From the NCBI RefSeq assembly GCF_002752675.1, contig NZ_CP024608.1:2356001-2420000 (forward strand): a DNA stretch of 64,000 nt, read 5' to 3'. The notes under the pieces are model-generated. The model was not told where the DNA came from, did not search any database, and saw only the letters and a list, made by a program, of their open reading frames with translations. Each line of letters begins with the position of its first letter. Positions within the stretch are counted from its first letter, which is position 1. Of the stretch, positions 35,789 to 44,541 are shown in pieces. Both the position numbers and the translations under genes were made by a program. The DNA comes from Massilia violaceinigra. GTDB taxonomy: Bacteria; Pseudomonadota; Gammaproteobacteria; Burkholderiales; Burkholderiaceae_D.

Positions 35789-36325
35789 ATGACGAAGCAT
35801 ACGACGGCATTCAAGCTAAAAATCGCTAAGCAATATGTACGTGGCTTGATGGGCTATAAGGAAGTAGGCCGCATCAACAACGTTAGCTACGGCCAAGTAC
35901 GCCGTTGGGTACTGTTCCACCGCTATCACGGCAAAGCTGGCCTTGAACCGAGGAAGTCTGTTCAGTACAGCGCCGATGAGAAGCTTGAGGTTTTGCGGTA
36001 CATGTGGGCGAACAAATTATCGTATGTGGAAACGGCGGCCAGGTTCAATATTCGCGCGCAGGGCTACGTCGGGGTTTGGGAGCGCGATTTTCGTGATGGC
36101 GGTATAGTGCCACTGATCCGCAAACCCAGAGGAAGACCCAAGCGCATGGCTGATTTACCCAAGCAAGTTGCACCTGCCAGCGTGCATAGTGATGCCACAC
36201 GTAGCCGTGAAGAGTTGCTGGTGGAACTGAACCAGTTACGGATGGAGGTCGCCGTTCTAAAAAAGCGGAGAGCCTTAGCTCAAGCGGCCGAACAGGCTGC
36301 GGCAATGCGCAAAAAGCGCACATAG
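35789..36325 (+). CDS. IS3-family OrfA (helix-turn-helix protein)
   Basis: A 178-residue OrfA with two helix-turn-helix segments (TAFKLKIAKQYVRGLMGYKE, VGRINNVSYGQVRRWVLF; then LSYVETAARFNIRAQGYVGV) and a C-terminal leucine-rich coil (REELLVELNQLRMEVAVLKK) for multimerisation, as in IS150. ATG at 35789 follows a GGGGGA ribosome site. Near its end are two A-runs followed by G (AAAAAAG at 36259-36265 and AAAAAG near 36310) that can support -1 frameshifting into orfB; the second gives the more natural fusion (MRKK-AHIVHELRLQF). Confidence 0.92.
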   Translation: MTKHTTAFKLKIAKQYVRGLMGYKEVGRINNVSYGQVRRWVLFHRYHGKAGLEPRKSVQYSADEKLEVLRYMWANKLSYVETAARFNIRAQGYVGVWERDFRDGGIVPLIRKPRGRPKRMADLPKQVAPASVHSDATRSREELLVELNQLRMEVAVLKKRRALAQAAEQAAAMRKKRT

Positions 36326-36360
36326 TCCACGAGTTAAGGCTGCAATTTCCCATTGCGCAG

Positions 36361-37158
36361 TTGCTTGCGCTTACCGGTCTGAAACGTAGTACGTTTTACT
36401 ATCAAAAGAAGGTTGCGCAAGACGGCGACAAGCATGCGCACTTGAAGCAGGGTATCGAGACGACCTATCAGGCACACAAGGGGCGTATGGGCTATCGGCG
36501 TATCGCTGACGTGCTGCGCAAGGCAGGCCATCGCGCATGCGCCAATACCGTCCAGCGCTGCATGCAGGCAATGAAGCTGACATCGCTGGTACGCATCAAG
36601 AAATACAAGTCGTACAAGGGGGAAGTGGGCAAGACTGCGCCGAACATCTTGCTGCGCGATTTCAACGCAGAGGGGGTGAATCAGAAGTGGGCAACCGACG
36701 TCACCGAGATGAAAGTCGCTGGTCAGAAAGTGTATCTATCACCCGTGATGGACCTGTTCAACGGGGAAATTGTAGCGTATGAAATGGACACGCGTCCGGT
36801 ACTCGGACTGGTGACAGGCATGCTCAAAAAAGCCTTCCGGAAGTTGCGTGCCGACGATAAACCGATCGTCCATTCAGATCAGGGATGGCAGTATCGCATG
36901 CCGGCCTACCAGCACATGCTGGCGCAGAAAGGCATCGTGCAGAGCATGTCTCGCAAAGGCAACTGCCTCGACAACGCAGCCATGGAGAGCTTCTTCGCAG
37001 TGCTGAAGACGGAGTATTACCACCTGAACAAATTTAGTAGCGTCGACGAGTTGAAAAAAGGTCTGGCCGAGTACATTGACTACTATAATCACTGCCGTAT
37101 CAAGATGAAGCTGAACGGACTGAGCCCGGTGCAATACCGAACCCAGCATTCGCTTTGA
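36361..37158 (+). CDS. IS3-family OrfB (DDE transposase)
   Basis: The catalytic half of the transposase, in frame -1 to OrfA. The frame is already open from 36265, and the functional protein is most likely an OrfA-OrfB fusion made by frameshifting; the coordinates give the stand-alone frame. DDE residues: QKWATDVTEM (D1), DKPIVHSDQGWQYRM (D2) and NAAMESFFAVLKTEYYHL (E). An HTH_21-like segment YQAHKGRMGYRRIADVLRK precedes the core. The C-terminal YNHCRIKMKLNGLSPVQYR is the IS150-group signature. Confidence 0.93.
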   Translation: MLALTGLKRSTFYYQKKVAQDGDKHAHLKQGIETTYQAHKGRMGYRRIADVLRKAGHRACANTVQRCMQAMKLTSLVRIKKYKSYKGEVGKTAPNILLRDFNAEGVNQKWATDVTEMKVAGQKVYLSPVMDLFNGEIVAYEMDTRPVLGLVTGMLKKAFRKLRADDKPIVHSDQGWQYRMPAYQHMLAQKGIVQSMSRKGNCLDNAAMESFFAVLKTEYYHLNKFSSVDELKKGLAEYIDYYNHCRIKMKLNGLSPVQYRTQHSL

Positions 37159-37527
37159 TTTAATCAAAACACCGTCCAACTTTCTTGGGTCACTTCACTG
37201 CGCGGGAAAGACGGTTTTGCAGTTTGTGGTCAGAAAACGGCTTAACTTAGCGGCATTAGGGTCAGACCTCCGAATCGAAACACTTTTATTTCTAATCGGA
37301 GGTCTGACCCCGGTTAGGAAACTAGTTGCTGTGGTGGAAGATGAAGCTCCCCGGCGGTTCGTGTTGGCATGTTTGACAACTTGCCGGTAAGCTCTAACAG
37401 TGGTTCGATGCATTGACCTGCGTCAAGCCTAGGTCGTCCATTTGAGATGGATCAAGCAGCACTCGCCATCAGGCCGATTAGCCATTATGATGAAACGAGT
37501 GCGTCATTCGTTCCTATACCGACAATC

Positions 37528-38292
37528 ATGCGCCGCCCTATTGTCCTCGTTCCAGCCTGCACGCGCCAGATCGGACCTCATCCGTATCACGCCGCGCAGC
37601 TTAAATATGTCGACGCCGTCGTCCTCGGCGCCGACTGTGCCCCCATGATCCTGCCCGCGCTCGGCGCCGCGCTTGACCTCGAGGCGTCCCTGTCCGTGTG
37701 CGACGGCATCATGCTCACCGGCTCGGCCTCGAACGTGCACCCGAGCTACTACGACCAGGACGTCCTCGACCCAAGCCTGCCGCAGGACCCGGCGCGCGAT
37801 GCCACCACCTTGCCGCTGATCCGCGCCGCCCTCGAACGCGGCATCCCCCTGATCGCGGTCTGCCGCGGTTTCCAGGAGATGAACGTGGCCCTCGGCGGCA
37901 GCCTGTTTCAGGCGGTGCAGGAAGTCGAAGGCAAGATGGATCACCGCGAAGACCCCGATGCGTCCATCGACGACCAGTACGGCCCGGCCCACGACGTCAT
38001 CCTCACCCCCGGCGGCGCCTTCCAGCGCATGCTCGGCGGCGCCCAGCGCATCGCCGTCAATTCGCTGCACGGGCAGGGCGTGGACCGGCTCGCACCCGGC
38101 ATCGCCATCGAAGCGGTGTCGCACGACGGCCTGGTGGAAGCGTTTTCGGTGCCGTCCGCGCCCGGCTTTACGCTGGCCGTGCAGTGGCATCCCGAGTGGC
38201 AGATCCTCGACAACCCCGCCTCGATGAACATGTTCGGCGCCTTCGGCCAGGCCTGCCGCGCTTTCCAGGCCAGGCGCGAGGGGCGCGCATGA
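37528..38292 (+). CDS. puuD: gamma-glutamyl-GABA hydrolase (PuuD/SpuA)
   Basis: A 254-residue class I glutamine-amidotransferase-like hydrolase that releases GABA from gamma-glutamyl-GABA. The nucleophile cysteine is in IPLIAVCRGFQEMNVALGGS (near residue 111), and the His-Glu pair is in LAVQWHPEWQI. HREDPDASIDDQYGPAHDV and VNSLHGQGVDRLAPG are PuuD-specific. ATG at 37528 gives the same length as the E. coli protein; the frame opens earlier (37447). It is the first gene of the polyamine operon and corresponds to spuA in Pseudomonas. Confidence 0.93.
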   Translation: MRRPIVLVPACTRQIGPHPYHAAQLKYVDAVVLGADCAPMILPALGAALDLEASLSVCDGIMLTGSASNVHPSYYDQDVLDPSLPQDPARDATTLPLIRAALERGIPLIAVCRGFQEMNVALGGSLFQAVQEVEGKMDHREDPDASIDDQYGPAHDVILTPGGAFQRMLGGAQRIAVNSLHGQGVDRLAPGIAIEAVSHDGLVEAFSVPSAPGFTLAVQWHPEWQILDNPASMNMFGAFGQACRAFQARREGRA

Positions 38293-38425
38293 ATACGCAC
38301 GCCACCAGTCATTACGAAAAGTGGGCCCTGCGCTGCGTGCCGTAGCGCCGCTTGCCATCCTCGGTTCCACCGCACGCCCGCGGCATCTGCCCGCGCGCGT
38401 TTGAATAAACTATAGAGAGAACATC

Positions 38426-39796
38426 ATGGCAATTCGCGAAAACTTTACCTATACCGACATGGACCTGTGGCTCAACGAGAAACGGGTCACCGAAATCGAA
38501 TGCCTCATCCCCGATTTGACCGGCGTCGCCCGCGGCAAGATCCTCCCGCGCGGTAAATTCACGCAGGAGCGCGGCATGCGCATTCCCGAGGCGGTGCTGG
38601 GCATGACCGTGACCGGCAACTATCCGATCGACGACGAGGCCTACGACCGCGCCATCTCGGCCACCGACCGCGACATGATCCTCAAGGCCGATCCGACCAC
38701 CATCACCATGGTGCCGTGGGCGGTCGACCCGACCGCGCAGGTAATCCACGACTGCTATTTCGCCGACGGCAAACTGGTCGACTTCGCCCCGCGCACGGTG
38801 CTGCGCCGCGTGCTGAAACTGTACGCCGACAAGGGCTGGAAGCCGGTCGTCGCGCCCGAACTCGAGTTCTACCTGACCGCCAAGAACATCGATCCGGACC
38901 TGCCGCTCAAACCGCCGATCGGCCGCAGCGGCCGCGCCGAAACCAGCCGCCAGGTCTACAGCATCGACGCCGTCAACGAATTCGATCCGCTGTTCGAGGA
39001 TATCTACGATTACTGCGACCTGATGAACCTCGACGTCGACACCCTGATCCACGAAATCGGTGCCGGCCAGATGGAAATCAACTTCCTGCATGGCGATCCG
39101 CTCGGCCTAGCCGACAAGGTGTTCTTCTTCAAGCGCACCTTGCGCGAGGCGGCCCTCAAGCACGACATGTACGCTACCTTCATGGCCAAGCCGATGGCGG
39201 GCGAACCCGGATCGGCCATGCACGTGCACCAGAGCGTGGTCGATACCAAGACCGGCCTGAATATCTTCAGCAGCGAGGACGGTTCGGCTTCGCCCCTGTT
39301 CAAGCAGTACATCGGCGGCCTGCAGCGCTACATGCCGTCGGCCATGGCGATCGTCGCGCCGTACGTCAATTCGTACCGCCGCATCGTGCGCCACACGGCC
39401 GCGCCGATCAATATCCAGTGGGGCCTGGATAACCGCACGGTGGGCTTCCGCGTGCCCGAATCGGGCGTGCAGGACCGCCGCGTGGAAAACCGCATCATCG
39501 GCGCCGACGCCAATCCCTACCTGGCATTGGCCGTGACGCTGGCCTGCGGCTACCTCGGCATGACCGAGCAGCTCGAACCGACCCCGATGATGAACGGCAG
39601 CGCCTACGAAATGCCGTTCGAGCTGCCCCAGGGCCTGCCCGAAGCGCTGCACCTGCTGCGCGCCGAGGACAAGCTGCGCACGGTGCTGGGCGAGCGCTTC
39701 ATCGACGTGTATGCGGCCATCAAGGACCTCGAACACCAGGAATTCATGACCGTCATCAGCCCGTGGGAACGCGAGCACCTGCTGCTGCACGTTTGA
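38426..39796 (+). CDS. puuA: gamma-glutamylpolyamine synthetase (PuuA/SpuB)
   Basis: A 456-residue glutamine-synthetase-like ligase that joins glutamate to putrescine or another polyamine with ATP. GS blocks are present: VVAPELEFYLTAKN, ETSRQVYSID, GAGQMEINFLHGDPLGLADK, the ATP-binding TFMAKPMAGEPGSAMHVHQS and NRTVGFRVPESGVQDRRVEN. These variants and the position after puuD mark it as PuuA/SpuB, not nitrogen-assimilating GlnA, and the GlnA adenylylation loop is absent. The start follows AGAGAACATC. Confidence 0.93.
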   Translation: MAIRENFTYTDMDLWLNEKRVTEIECLIPDLTGVARGKILPRGKFTQERGMRIPEAVLGMTVTGNYPIDDEAYDRAISATDRDMILKADPTTITMVPWAVDPTAQVIHDCYFADGKLVDFAPRTVLRRVLKLYADKGWKPVVAPELEFYLTAKNIDPDLPLKPPIGRSGRAETSRQVYSIDAVNEFDPLFEDIYDYCDLMNLDVDTLIHEIGAGQMEINFLHGDPLGLADKVFFFKRTLREAALKHDMYATFMAKPMAGEPGSAMHVHQSVVDTKTGLNIFSSEDGSASPLFKQYIGGLQRYMPSAMAIVAPYVNSYRRIVRHTAAPINIQWGLDNRTVGFRVPESGVQDRRVENRIIGADANPYLALAVTLACGYLGMTEQLEPTPMMNGSAYEMPFELPQGLPEALHLLRAEDKLRTVLGERFIDVYAAIKDLEHQEFMTVISPWEREHLLLHV

Positions 39797-39836
39797 TCAC
39801 GCAACACTACCGATAATAATTAGAACGAGGTTCATC

Positions 39837-41285
39837 ATGACAGCCAATCCCATGGTCCCGAGCGCCGCGCTGGTCGCGTCGGTCAAGGCCGCCACCCACG
39901 ACGTCTACGACACCGCCGAAATCCAGCGCCAGGATGCGGCGCACTACATGCATCCCTTCACCGACCACAAGGCGCTGGGCGAGCGTGGCGTGCGCGTGAT
40001 GGTGCGCGGCGACGGCATCTATCTGTGGGATTCGGAGGGCAACAAGATCCTCGACGGGATGTCCGGCCTGTGGTGCGTCAATGTCGGCTACGGGCGCACC
40101 AGCATCTCGGATGCGGTGTACCGCCAGATGCAGACGCTGTCGTTCTATAACAGCTTCTTCAACACCACCAATGTGCCGGCCACGCGCCTGGCCGCGCTGC
40201 TGGTGGAGATATCGCCGCCCCAGTTCAACCACGTGTTCTTCACCGGCTCCGGCTCGGAAGCGAACGACACCAACCTGCGCATGGTGCGCCGCTACTGGGA
40301 CCTGAAAGGCTTCCCGAACCGCCACACCATCATCAGCCGCTATAACGCCTACCACGGCAGCACCGTGGCCGGCGCGGCGCTGGGCGGCATGGCGGGCATG
40401 CACGAGCAGGGCGGCATGATTCCCGGGATCGAGCATATCGGCCAGCCGAATTACCTGGAAAACGGCAGCGGCATGAGCGCCGACGAATTCGGCATCGTGG
40501 CCGCCGGCTGGCTGGAGACCAAAATCCTCGAGGTCGGCGCCGACAAGGTGGCCGCCTTCATCGGCGAACCGGTGCAGGGCGCCGGCGGCGTGATCATTCC
40601 GCCGGCCACCTACTGGCCCGAGATCGAGCGCATCTGCGACAAGTACGACGTGCTGTTGATCGCCGACGAAGTCATTTGCGGCTTTGGCCGTCTTGGTACA
40701 TGGTTTGGCTCCGAGTTGATGCAGATCAAACCGGACTTGATTACGTTCGCGAAGGGGGTGACCTCGGGCTATGTTCCTCTGGGTGGCGTGCTGGTCGGCG
40801 ACCGCGTGGCGGACGTGCTGATCGAGGAGGGCGGCGACTTCAATCACGGTTTCACGTATTCGGGCCACCCGGTGGCCTGTGCGGCGGCGCTGGAAAACAT
40901 CCGCATCCTGATCGACGAGCGTCTGGTGCAGCAGGTGGCGCAAGATACCGGCCCGTACCTGAAGGAGAAGTTCGAAGCGCTGATGGACCATCCGCTGGTG
41001 GGCTATGCCGACACTTGCGGTTTCGTGGCGGGGCTGAACCTGGTGCGCAAGAAGGCCGAAGCGGTGCACGATTGCGAGTTCTTCGAACCGGACCATGGCG
41101 TGGGCATGCTGTGCCGCGGCTATATGTTCGCCAACGGGATCATCATGCGCGCCGTAGGCGACCGCATGATCATCGCGCCGCCGCTGGTGATGACGCGCGC
41201 GCAGATCGACGAAATGATTTTCAAGATCAGGTACTGCCTCGAGGCCACCCTGATCGACTTGCAGCAGCGGGGCTGGGTAGTTTGA
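39837..41285 (+). CDS. spuC: polyamine:pyruvate aminotransferase (SpuC-like)
   Basis: A 482-residue class III PLP aminotransferase. GSGSEANDTNLRMVRRYWDL, the ISRYNAYHGSTVAGAALGGM block, the PLP-contacting LIADEVICGFGRLGTWF and the Schiff-base lysine in LITFAKGVTSGYVPLGGVLV (near residue 305) are all visible. Its place after the PuuA/SpuB gene matches spuC of Pseudomonas, where the enzyme passes the putrescine amino group to pyruvate. It could also accept cadaverine or diaminopropane. Confidence 0.93.
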   Translation: MTANPMVPSAALVASVKAATHDVYDTAEIQRQDAAHYMHPFTDHKALGERGVRVMVRGDGIYLWDSEGNKILDGMSGLWCVNVGYGRTSISDAVYRQMQTLSFYNSFFNTTNVPATRLAALLVEISPPQFNHVFFTGSGSEANDTNLRMVRRYWDLKGFPNRHTIISRYNAYHGSTVAGAALGGMAGMHEQGGMIPGIEHIGQPNYLENGSGMSADEFGIVAAGWLETKILEVGADKVAAFIGEPVQGAGGVIIPPATYWPEIERICDKYDVLLIADEVICGFGRLGTWFGSELMQIKPDLITFAKGVTSGYVPLGGVLVGDRVADVLIEEGGDFNHGFTYSGHPVACAAALENIRILIDERLVQQVAQDTGPYLKEKFEALMDHPLVGYADTCGFVAGLNLVRKKAEAVHDCEFFEPDHGVGMLCRGYMFANGIIMRAVGDRMIIAPPLVMTRAQIDEMIFKIRYCLEATLIDLQQRGWVV

Positions 41286-41308
41286 ACCGACGTTGAACGG
41301 GAGGCAGG

Positions 41309-42427
41309 ATGAAGACCATACGCCGCATCGCACAGTGCTTCATCCTCGGCCTCGCGGCCGCTGCCAGTATCACTGGTCCGGCGCGTGCCGCCCCGCCGGA
41401 AGAAAAAATCCTCAACATCTACAACTGGTCCGACTACATCGCCGAGGACACGGTCCGCAACTTTGAAAAAGAAACCGGCATCAAGGTCCGCTACGATCTG
41501 TTCGACAGCAACGAGGTCCTGCACGCCAAGCTCAGCGCCGGCAAAACCGGCTACGACATCGTGGTCCCCACGGCCCACTGGGCGCGCCTGCAGATCGACG
41601 GCGGCCTGCTGCGCCCCCTCGACAAGGCGAGCCTGCCCAACCTGGCCAATCTCGATCCGGCGCTGCAAACCCTCATTGGCCGGCTCGACCCGGACAACAA
41701 GCACCTGGTGGTCTGGCTGTGGGGCTACACCACGCTCGGCATCAACGTCGACAAGGTCAAGGCGGCCCTGGGCAGCTTGCCGATGCCCGACAATGTGTGG
41801 GACCTGGTGTTCGATGCGCGCTACGCCAGCAAGCTCAAATCGTGCGGCATCTCCTTTCTCGATTCCCCGTCCGAGGTGCTGCCCGCCGCGCTGCTCTACA
41901 TCGGCAAGCCGGCCTACTCGAAAAACAGCGCCGACTACCAGGATGCCGCCCGCATGCTGCAGGCGATCCGGCCATCGGTGACCCTGTTCAGTTCCGCCGG
42001 CTACATCAACGACCTGGCCAACGGCGCCCTGTGCGTCTCGCTCGGCTGGTCGGGCGACATCAACATCGCGCGCCAGCGCGCCATCGACAGCAAGAACGGC
42101 CAGAACATCGTGGCGCTGGTGCCGAAGGCCGCCGCCCTGATGTTCGACACCATGGCCATTCCGGCCGACGCCCCGCATCCGGGCAACGCCCACCTGTGGA
42201 TCAACTACATCCTGCGCCCCGACGTGCACGCGAGCCTGACCAACAAGGTCTTTTACGCCAATCCGAATGCGGCCGCCACGCGCCTGGTGCGGCCCGACAT
42301 TGCCGGCAACCGCACGGTCTATCTGCCCGACGCCGACAAGCAGCGCATGGTGGTGCCCGAGCCCCTGAGCGCCGACGTGCGCCGCACCATGACGCGCGTG
42401 TTTACACGTTTTAAGACCGGGATGTAA
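41309..42427 (+). CDS. potF: putrescine/spermidine-binding periplasmic protein
   Basis: A 372-residue solute-binding protein with signal peptide (CFILGLAAAASITGPARA). The PotD/PotF-type lobes show ILNIYNWSDYIAEDTVRNFE, KVRYDLFDSNEVLHAKLSAG, YDIVVPTAHWARLQIDGGLL, GYTTLGINVDKVKAALG and CVSLGWSGDINIARQRA. It delivers polyamine to the PotGHI transporter encoded next. Aligned to P. aeruginosa it stands in the place of spuD/spuE, but only one binding-protein gene is present. Confidence 0.92.
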   Translation: MKTIRRIAQCFILGLAAAASITGPARAAPPEEKILNIYNWSDYIAEDTVRNFEKETGIKVRYDLFDSNEVLHAKLSAGKTGYDIVVPTAHWARLQIDGGLLRPLDKASLPNLANLDPALQTLIGRLDPDNKHLVVWLWGYTTLGINVDKVKAALGSLPMPDNVWDLVFDARYASKLKSCGISFLDSPSEVLPAALLYIGKPAYSKNSADYQDAARMLQAIRPSVTLFSSAGYINDLANGALCVSLGWSGDINIARQRAIDSKNGQNIVALVPKAAALMFDTMAIPADAPHPGNAHLWINYILRPDVHASLTNKVFYANPNAAATRLVRPDIAGNRTVYLPDADKQRMVVPEPLSADVRRTMTRVFTRFKTGM

Positions 42428-42494
42428 TCATTTTGCCTGCATACCGGCGTATGTCCGATAAAATTGCGGTTTTGCCTATTCTTTCATCATTCAT

Positions 42495-43628
42495 ATGACG
42501 ATTGCACAACCCGCAAGCCCGCAGCCTTTTCTCCTGATCCGCAACCTCGTCAAGGACTTCGACGGCGTGCGCGCCGTGAACGACATTTCGCTCGCCATCA
42601 ACAAGGGCGAGATCTTCGCGCTGCTGGGCAGCTCCGGCTGCGGCAAATCGACCTTGCTGCGCATGCTGGCCGGCTTCGAGATCCCGACCGAGGGCGCGAT
42701 CGAACTGGCCGGCCAGGACCTGGTCGGCGTGCCGCCCTACGAGCGCCCGGTCAACATGATGTTCCAGTCGTACGCGCTGTTCCCGCACCTGACGGTGTGG
42801 GACAACGTCGCCTTCGGCCTGCGCCGCGACGGGCTGCCCAAGGCCGCCATCGCCGAACGGGTCGACCAGATGCTGGCGCTGGTGCAGCTGGGCGCCTACG
42901 CCAGGCGCAAGCCGCACCAGCTCTCGGGCGGGCAGCAGCAGCGCGTGGCGCTGGCGCGCAGCCTGGCCAAGCGCCCCCAGTTGCTGCTGCTCGACGAGCC
43001 GCTCGGCGCGCTCGATAAAAAACTGCGCGAACAGACCCAGATGGAACTGGTCAATATCATCGAGCAGGTCGGCGTGACCTGCGTGATGGTCACCCACGAC
43101 CAGGATGAGGCGATGAGCATGGCCACCCGCATCGCCGTCATGAGCGAAGGGCGCATACTGCAGGTGGGCGCGCCGGGCGACATTTACGAAACGCCGAATT
43201 GCCGCTTCGTGGCCGATTTCATCGGCAGCGTCAACATGTTCCACGGCCACGTGCGGGTCGACCAGCCCGACCACGTCATCGTCGAGACGCCCGAATGCCG
43301 CCATTACGTCAGCCACGGCATCAGCGGCACCAACAACATGCCGGTCAGCGTGGCGGTGCGGCCCGAAAAAATCGCCCTGCAGCGCGACATGCCGGGCGTG
43401 GAGCAGCGCGCCTCGGCCGCCGAAGACGGCTACAACTGCGTGGCCGGCGAGATCGTCAACGTCTCCTACTTCGGCAACGAGACCCACTACCAGGTGCGCC
43501 TGGCACAGGGCGGCATCCTCAAGGTGGCGCGCACCAACGCCGCGCGCCATGAAGAGGCCCGTCTCGAACGCGGCCAGCACGTGGTTGCGTGGTGGGACGG
43601 CAGCGACATCGTGGTCCTGACCAATTGA
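42495..43628 (+). CDS. potG: polyamine ABC transporter ATP-binding protein
   Basis: A 377-residue ATPase of the PotA/PotG group. Walker A LLGSSGCGKSTLLRMLAGFE, Q-loop MMFQSYALFPHLTVWDNVAF, signature HQLSGGQQQRVALARSLAKR, Walker B LLLLDEPLGALDKKL and H-loop VTHDQDEAMSMATR are all intact. The C-terminal TOBE-type domain (VAVRPEKIALQRDMPG) is normal for polyamine importers. Confidence 0.95.
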   Translation: MTIAQPASPQPFLLIRNLVKDFDGVRAVNDISLAINKGEIFALLGSSGCGKSTLLRMLAGFEIPTEGAIELAGQDLVGVPPYERPVNMMFQSYALFPHLTVWDNVAFGLRRDGLPKAAIAERVDQMLALVQLGAYARRKPHQLSGGQQQRVALARSLAKRPQLLLLDEPLGALDKKLREQTQMELVNIIEQVGVTCVMVTHDQDEAMSMATRIAVMSEGRILQVGAPGDIYETPNCRFVADFIGSVNMFHGHVRVDQPDHVIVETPECRHYVSHGISGTNNMPVSVAVRPEKIALQRDMPGVEQRASAAEDGYNCVAGEIVNVSYFGNETHYQVRLAQGGILKVARTNAARHEEARLERGQHVVAWWDGSDIVVLTN

Positions 43629-43635
43629 GGCGGCC

Positions 43636-44541
43636 ATGAGTACAATCCTGCGCCCCCCGGCGGCCGGCCGCCGCTTCGTCATCGGCCTGCCCTTCGTCTG
43701 GCTGACGATCGCCTTCCTGATCCCGTTCCTGATCGTGCTGCGCATGAGTTTTGCGGAACTCGACGACACTGGCAGCCCGTTCGGCCCTTTGCTCACCTTC
43801 AGCGATGGGGTCATCAGCATCAAGGCCAAGATCGTCAACTACGTGGCCCTCACCGAGGACGACAACTACCTGTGGACCTTCCTGCGTTCGCTCGCCTACG
43901 CCGGCCTGACCATGGTCCTGTGCCTGGTGACCGGCTACCCCTTCGCCTACTTCATGGCGCGCGCCAAACCGGCGTATCGTCCGGTGCTGCTGATGATGGT
44001 GATGCTGCCGTTCTGGACCTCCTTCCTGCTGCGCATCTACGCCTGGAAGGGCATCCTGGCCAACCAGGGACTGCTCAACAACCTGCTGCTGTGGCTCGGC
44101 GTGATTACCGAACCGCTGAAAATGATGAACACCCCGTTCGCGCTGGTGCTGGGGATGTTCTATGCCTACCTGCCGTTCATGATTCTGCCGCTGTACGCCA
44201 ACCTGGTGAAGATGGACGTGCGCTTCCTCGAAGCGGCGGCCGACCTGGGCGCCACCCCGTGGCAAGCCTTCTGGCGCATCACCGTGCCGCTCTCGAAATC
44301 GGGCATCATCGCCGGCGCCATGCTGGTGTTCATTCCGGCGGTGGGAGAGTTCGTCATTCCCGAGCTGCTCGGCGGCCCCGAGACGCTGATGATCGGGCGC
44401 CTGCTGTGGGACGAATTTTTCGTCAACACCGACTGGCCGCGTGCCTCGGCGCTGGCGGTGGTGGCGATCATGCTGATCCTGGTGCCGATGGCGGTCTTCA
44501 ATAAATACAAAGCCGAACAGGAAGCGGAGGACCGCGCATGA
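43636..44541 (+). CDS. potH: polyamine ABC transporter permease PotH
   Basis: A 301-residue inner-membrane permease with six hydrophobic helices. The EAA loop in the cytoplasmic segment (RFLEAAADLGATPWQAFWRI) contacts the ATPase. It lies 7 bp after potG, and its stop overlaps the potI ATG by 4 bp, showing tight operon coupling. Confidence 0.94.
   Translation: MSTILRPPAAGRRFVIGLPFVWLTIAFLIPFLIVLRMSFAELDDTGSPFGPLLTFSDGVISIKAKIVNYVALTEDDNYLWTFLRSLAYAGLTMVLCLVTGYPFAYFMARAKPAYRPVLLMMVMLPFWTSFLLRIYAWKGILANQGLLNNLLLWLGVITEPLKMMNTPFALVLGMFYAYLPFMILPLYANLVKMDVRFLEAAADLGATPWQAFWRITVPLSKSGIIAGAMLVFIPAVGEFVIPELLGGPETLMIGRLLWDEFFVNTDWPRASALAVVAIMLILVPMAVFNKYKAEQEAEDRA

Larger units (their letters stand above)
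35738..37197 (+). mobile_element. IS3-family (IS150-group) insertion sequence in a REP loop
   Basis: A 1460-bp element with terminal repeats TGAACTGACCCAAAAAAGTT (left) and, read inward, TGAAGTGACCCAAGAAAGTT (right), ending TG...CA as IS3 members do. The 3-bp sequence CTG flanks both ends (35735-35737 and 37198-37200). orfA and orfB overlap in frames 0 and -1. The target is the loop of the small palindrome TTCCCGCCTGCGCGGGAA of the repeat unit. Both open frames look intact, so the element may be active. Confidence 0.92.
35619..37321. repeat. large composite palindromic repeat (copy 2), split by an IS3 element
   Basis: Outer arms TTTCCTAACCGGGGTCAGACCT (35619-35640; inverse at 37300-37321, in parts of 20 or fewer: TTTCCTAACCGGGGTCAG then ACCT) enclose a second inverted pair TAATGCCGCTAA (35641 on; inverse near 37247) and a REP pair. 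The REP left arm starts 35661; the right arm runs ACGAACTTGGATTCCCGCCTG (from 35718, ends 35737) and resumes as CGCGGGAAAGACGG after the IS. On the right side a 15-bp hairpin (37259-37273 with 37296-37310) carries GGTCAGACCTCCGA. Without the IS it would be about 240 bp. It fills the whole gabD-puuD gap, with no gene of its own. Confidence 0.75.

Noticed and set aside
37340..37400. Possible sigma-54 promoter (TTGGCATG ... TTGC) before puuD
   Set aside because: The GG and GC elements are 15 bp apart instead of 10, so the site does not fit the sigma-54 consensus.
38289..38345. 18-residue peptide overlapping the puuD stop
   Set aside because: It has an ATGA overlap, but is too short, with no hydrophobic or conserved feature and no ribosome site specific to it.
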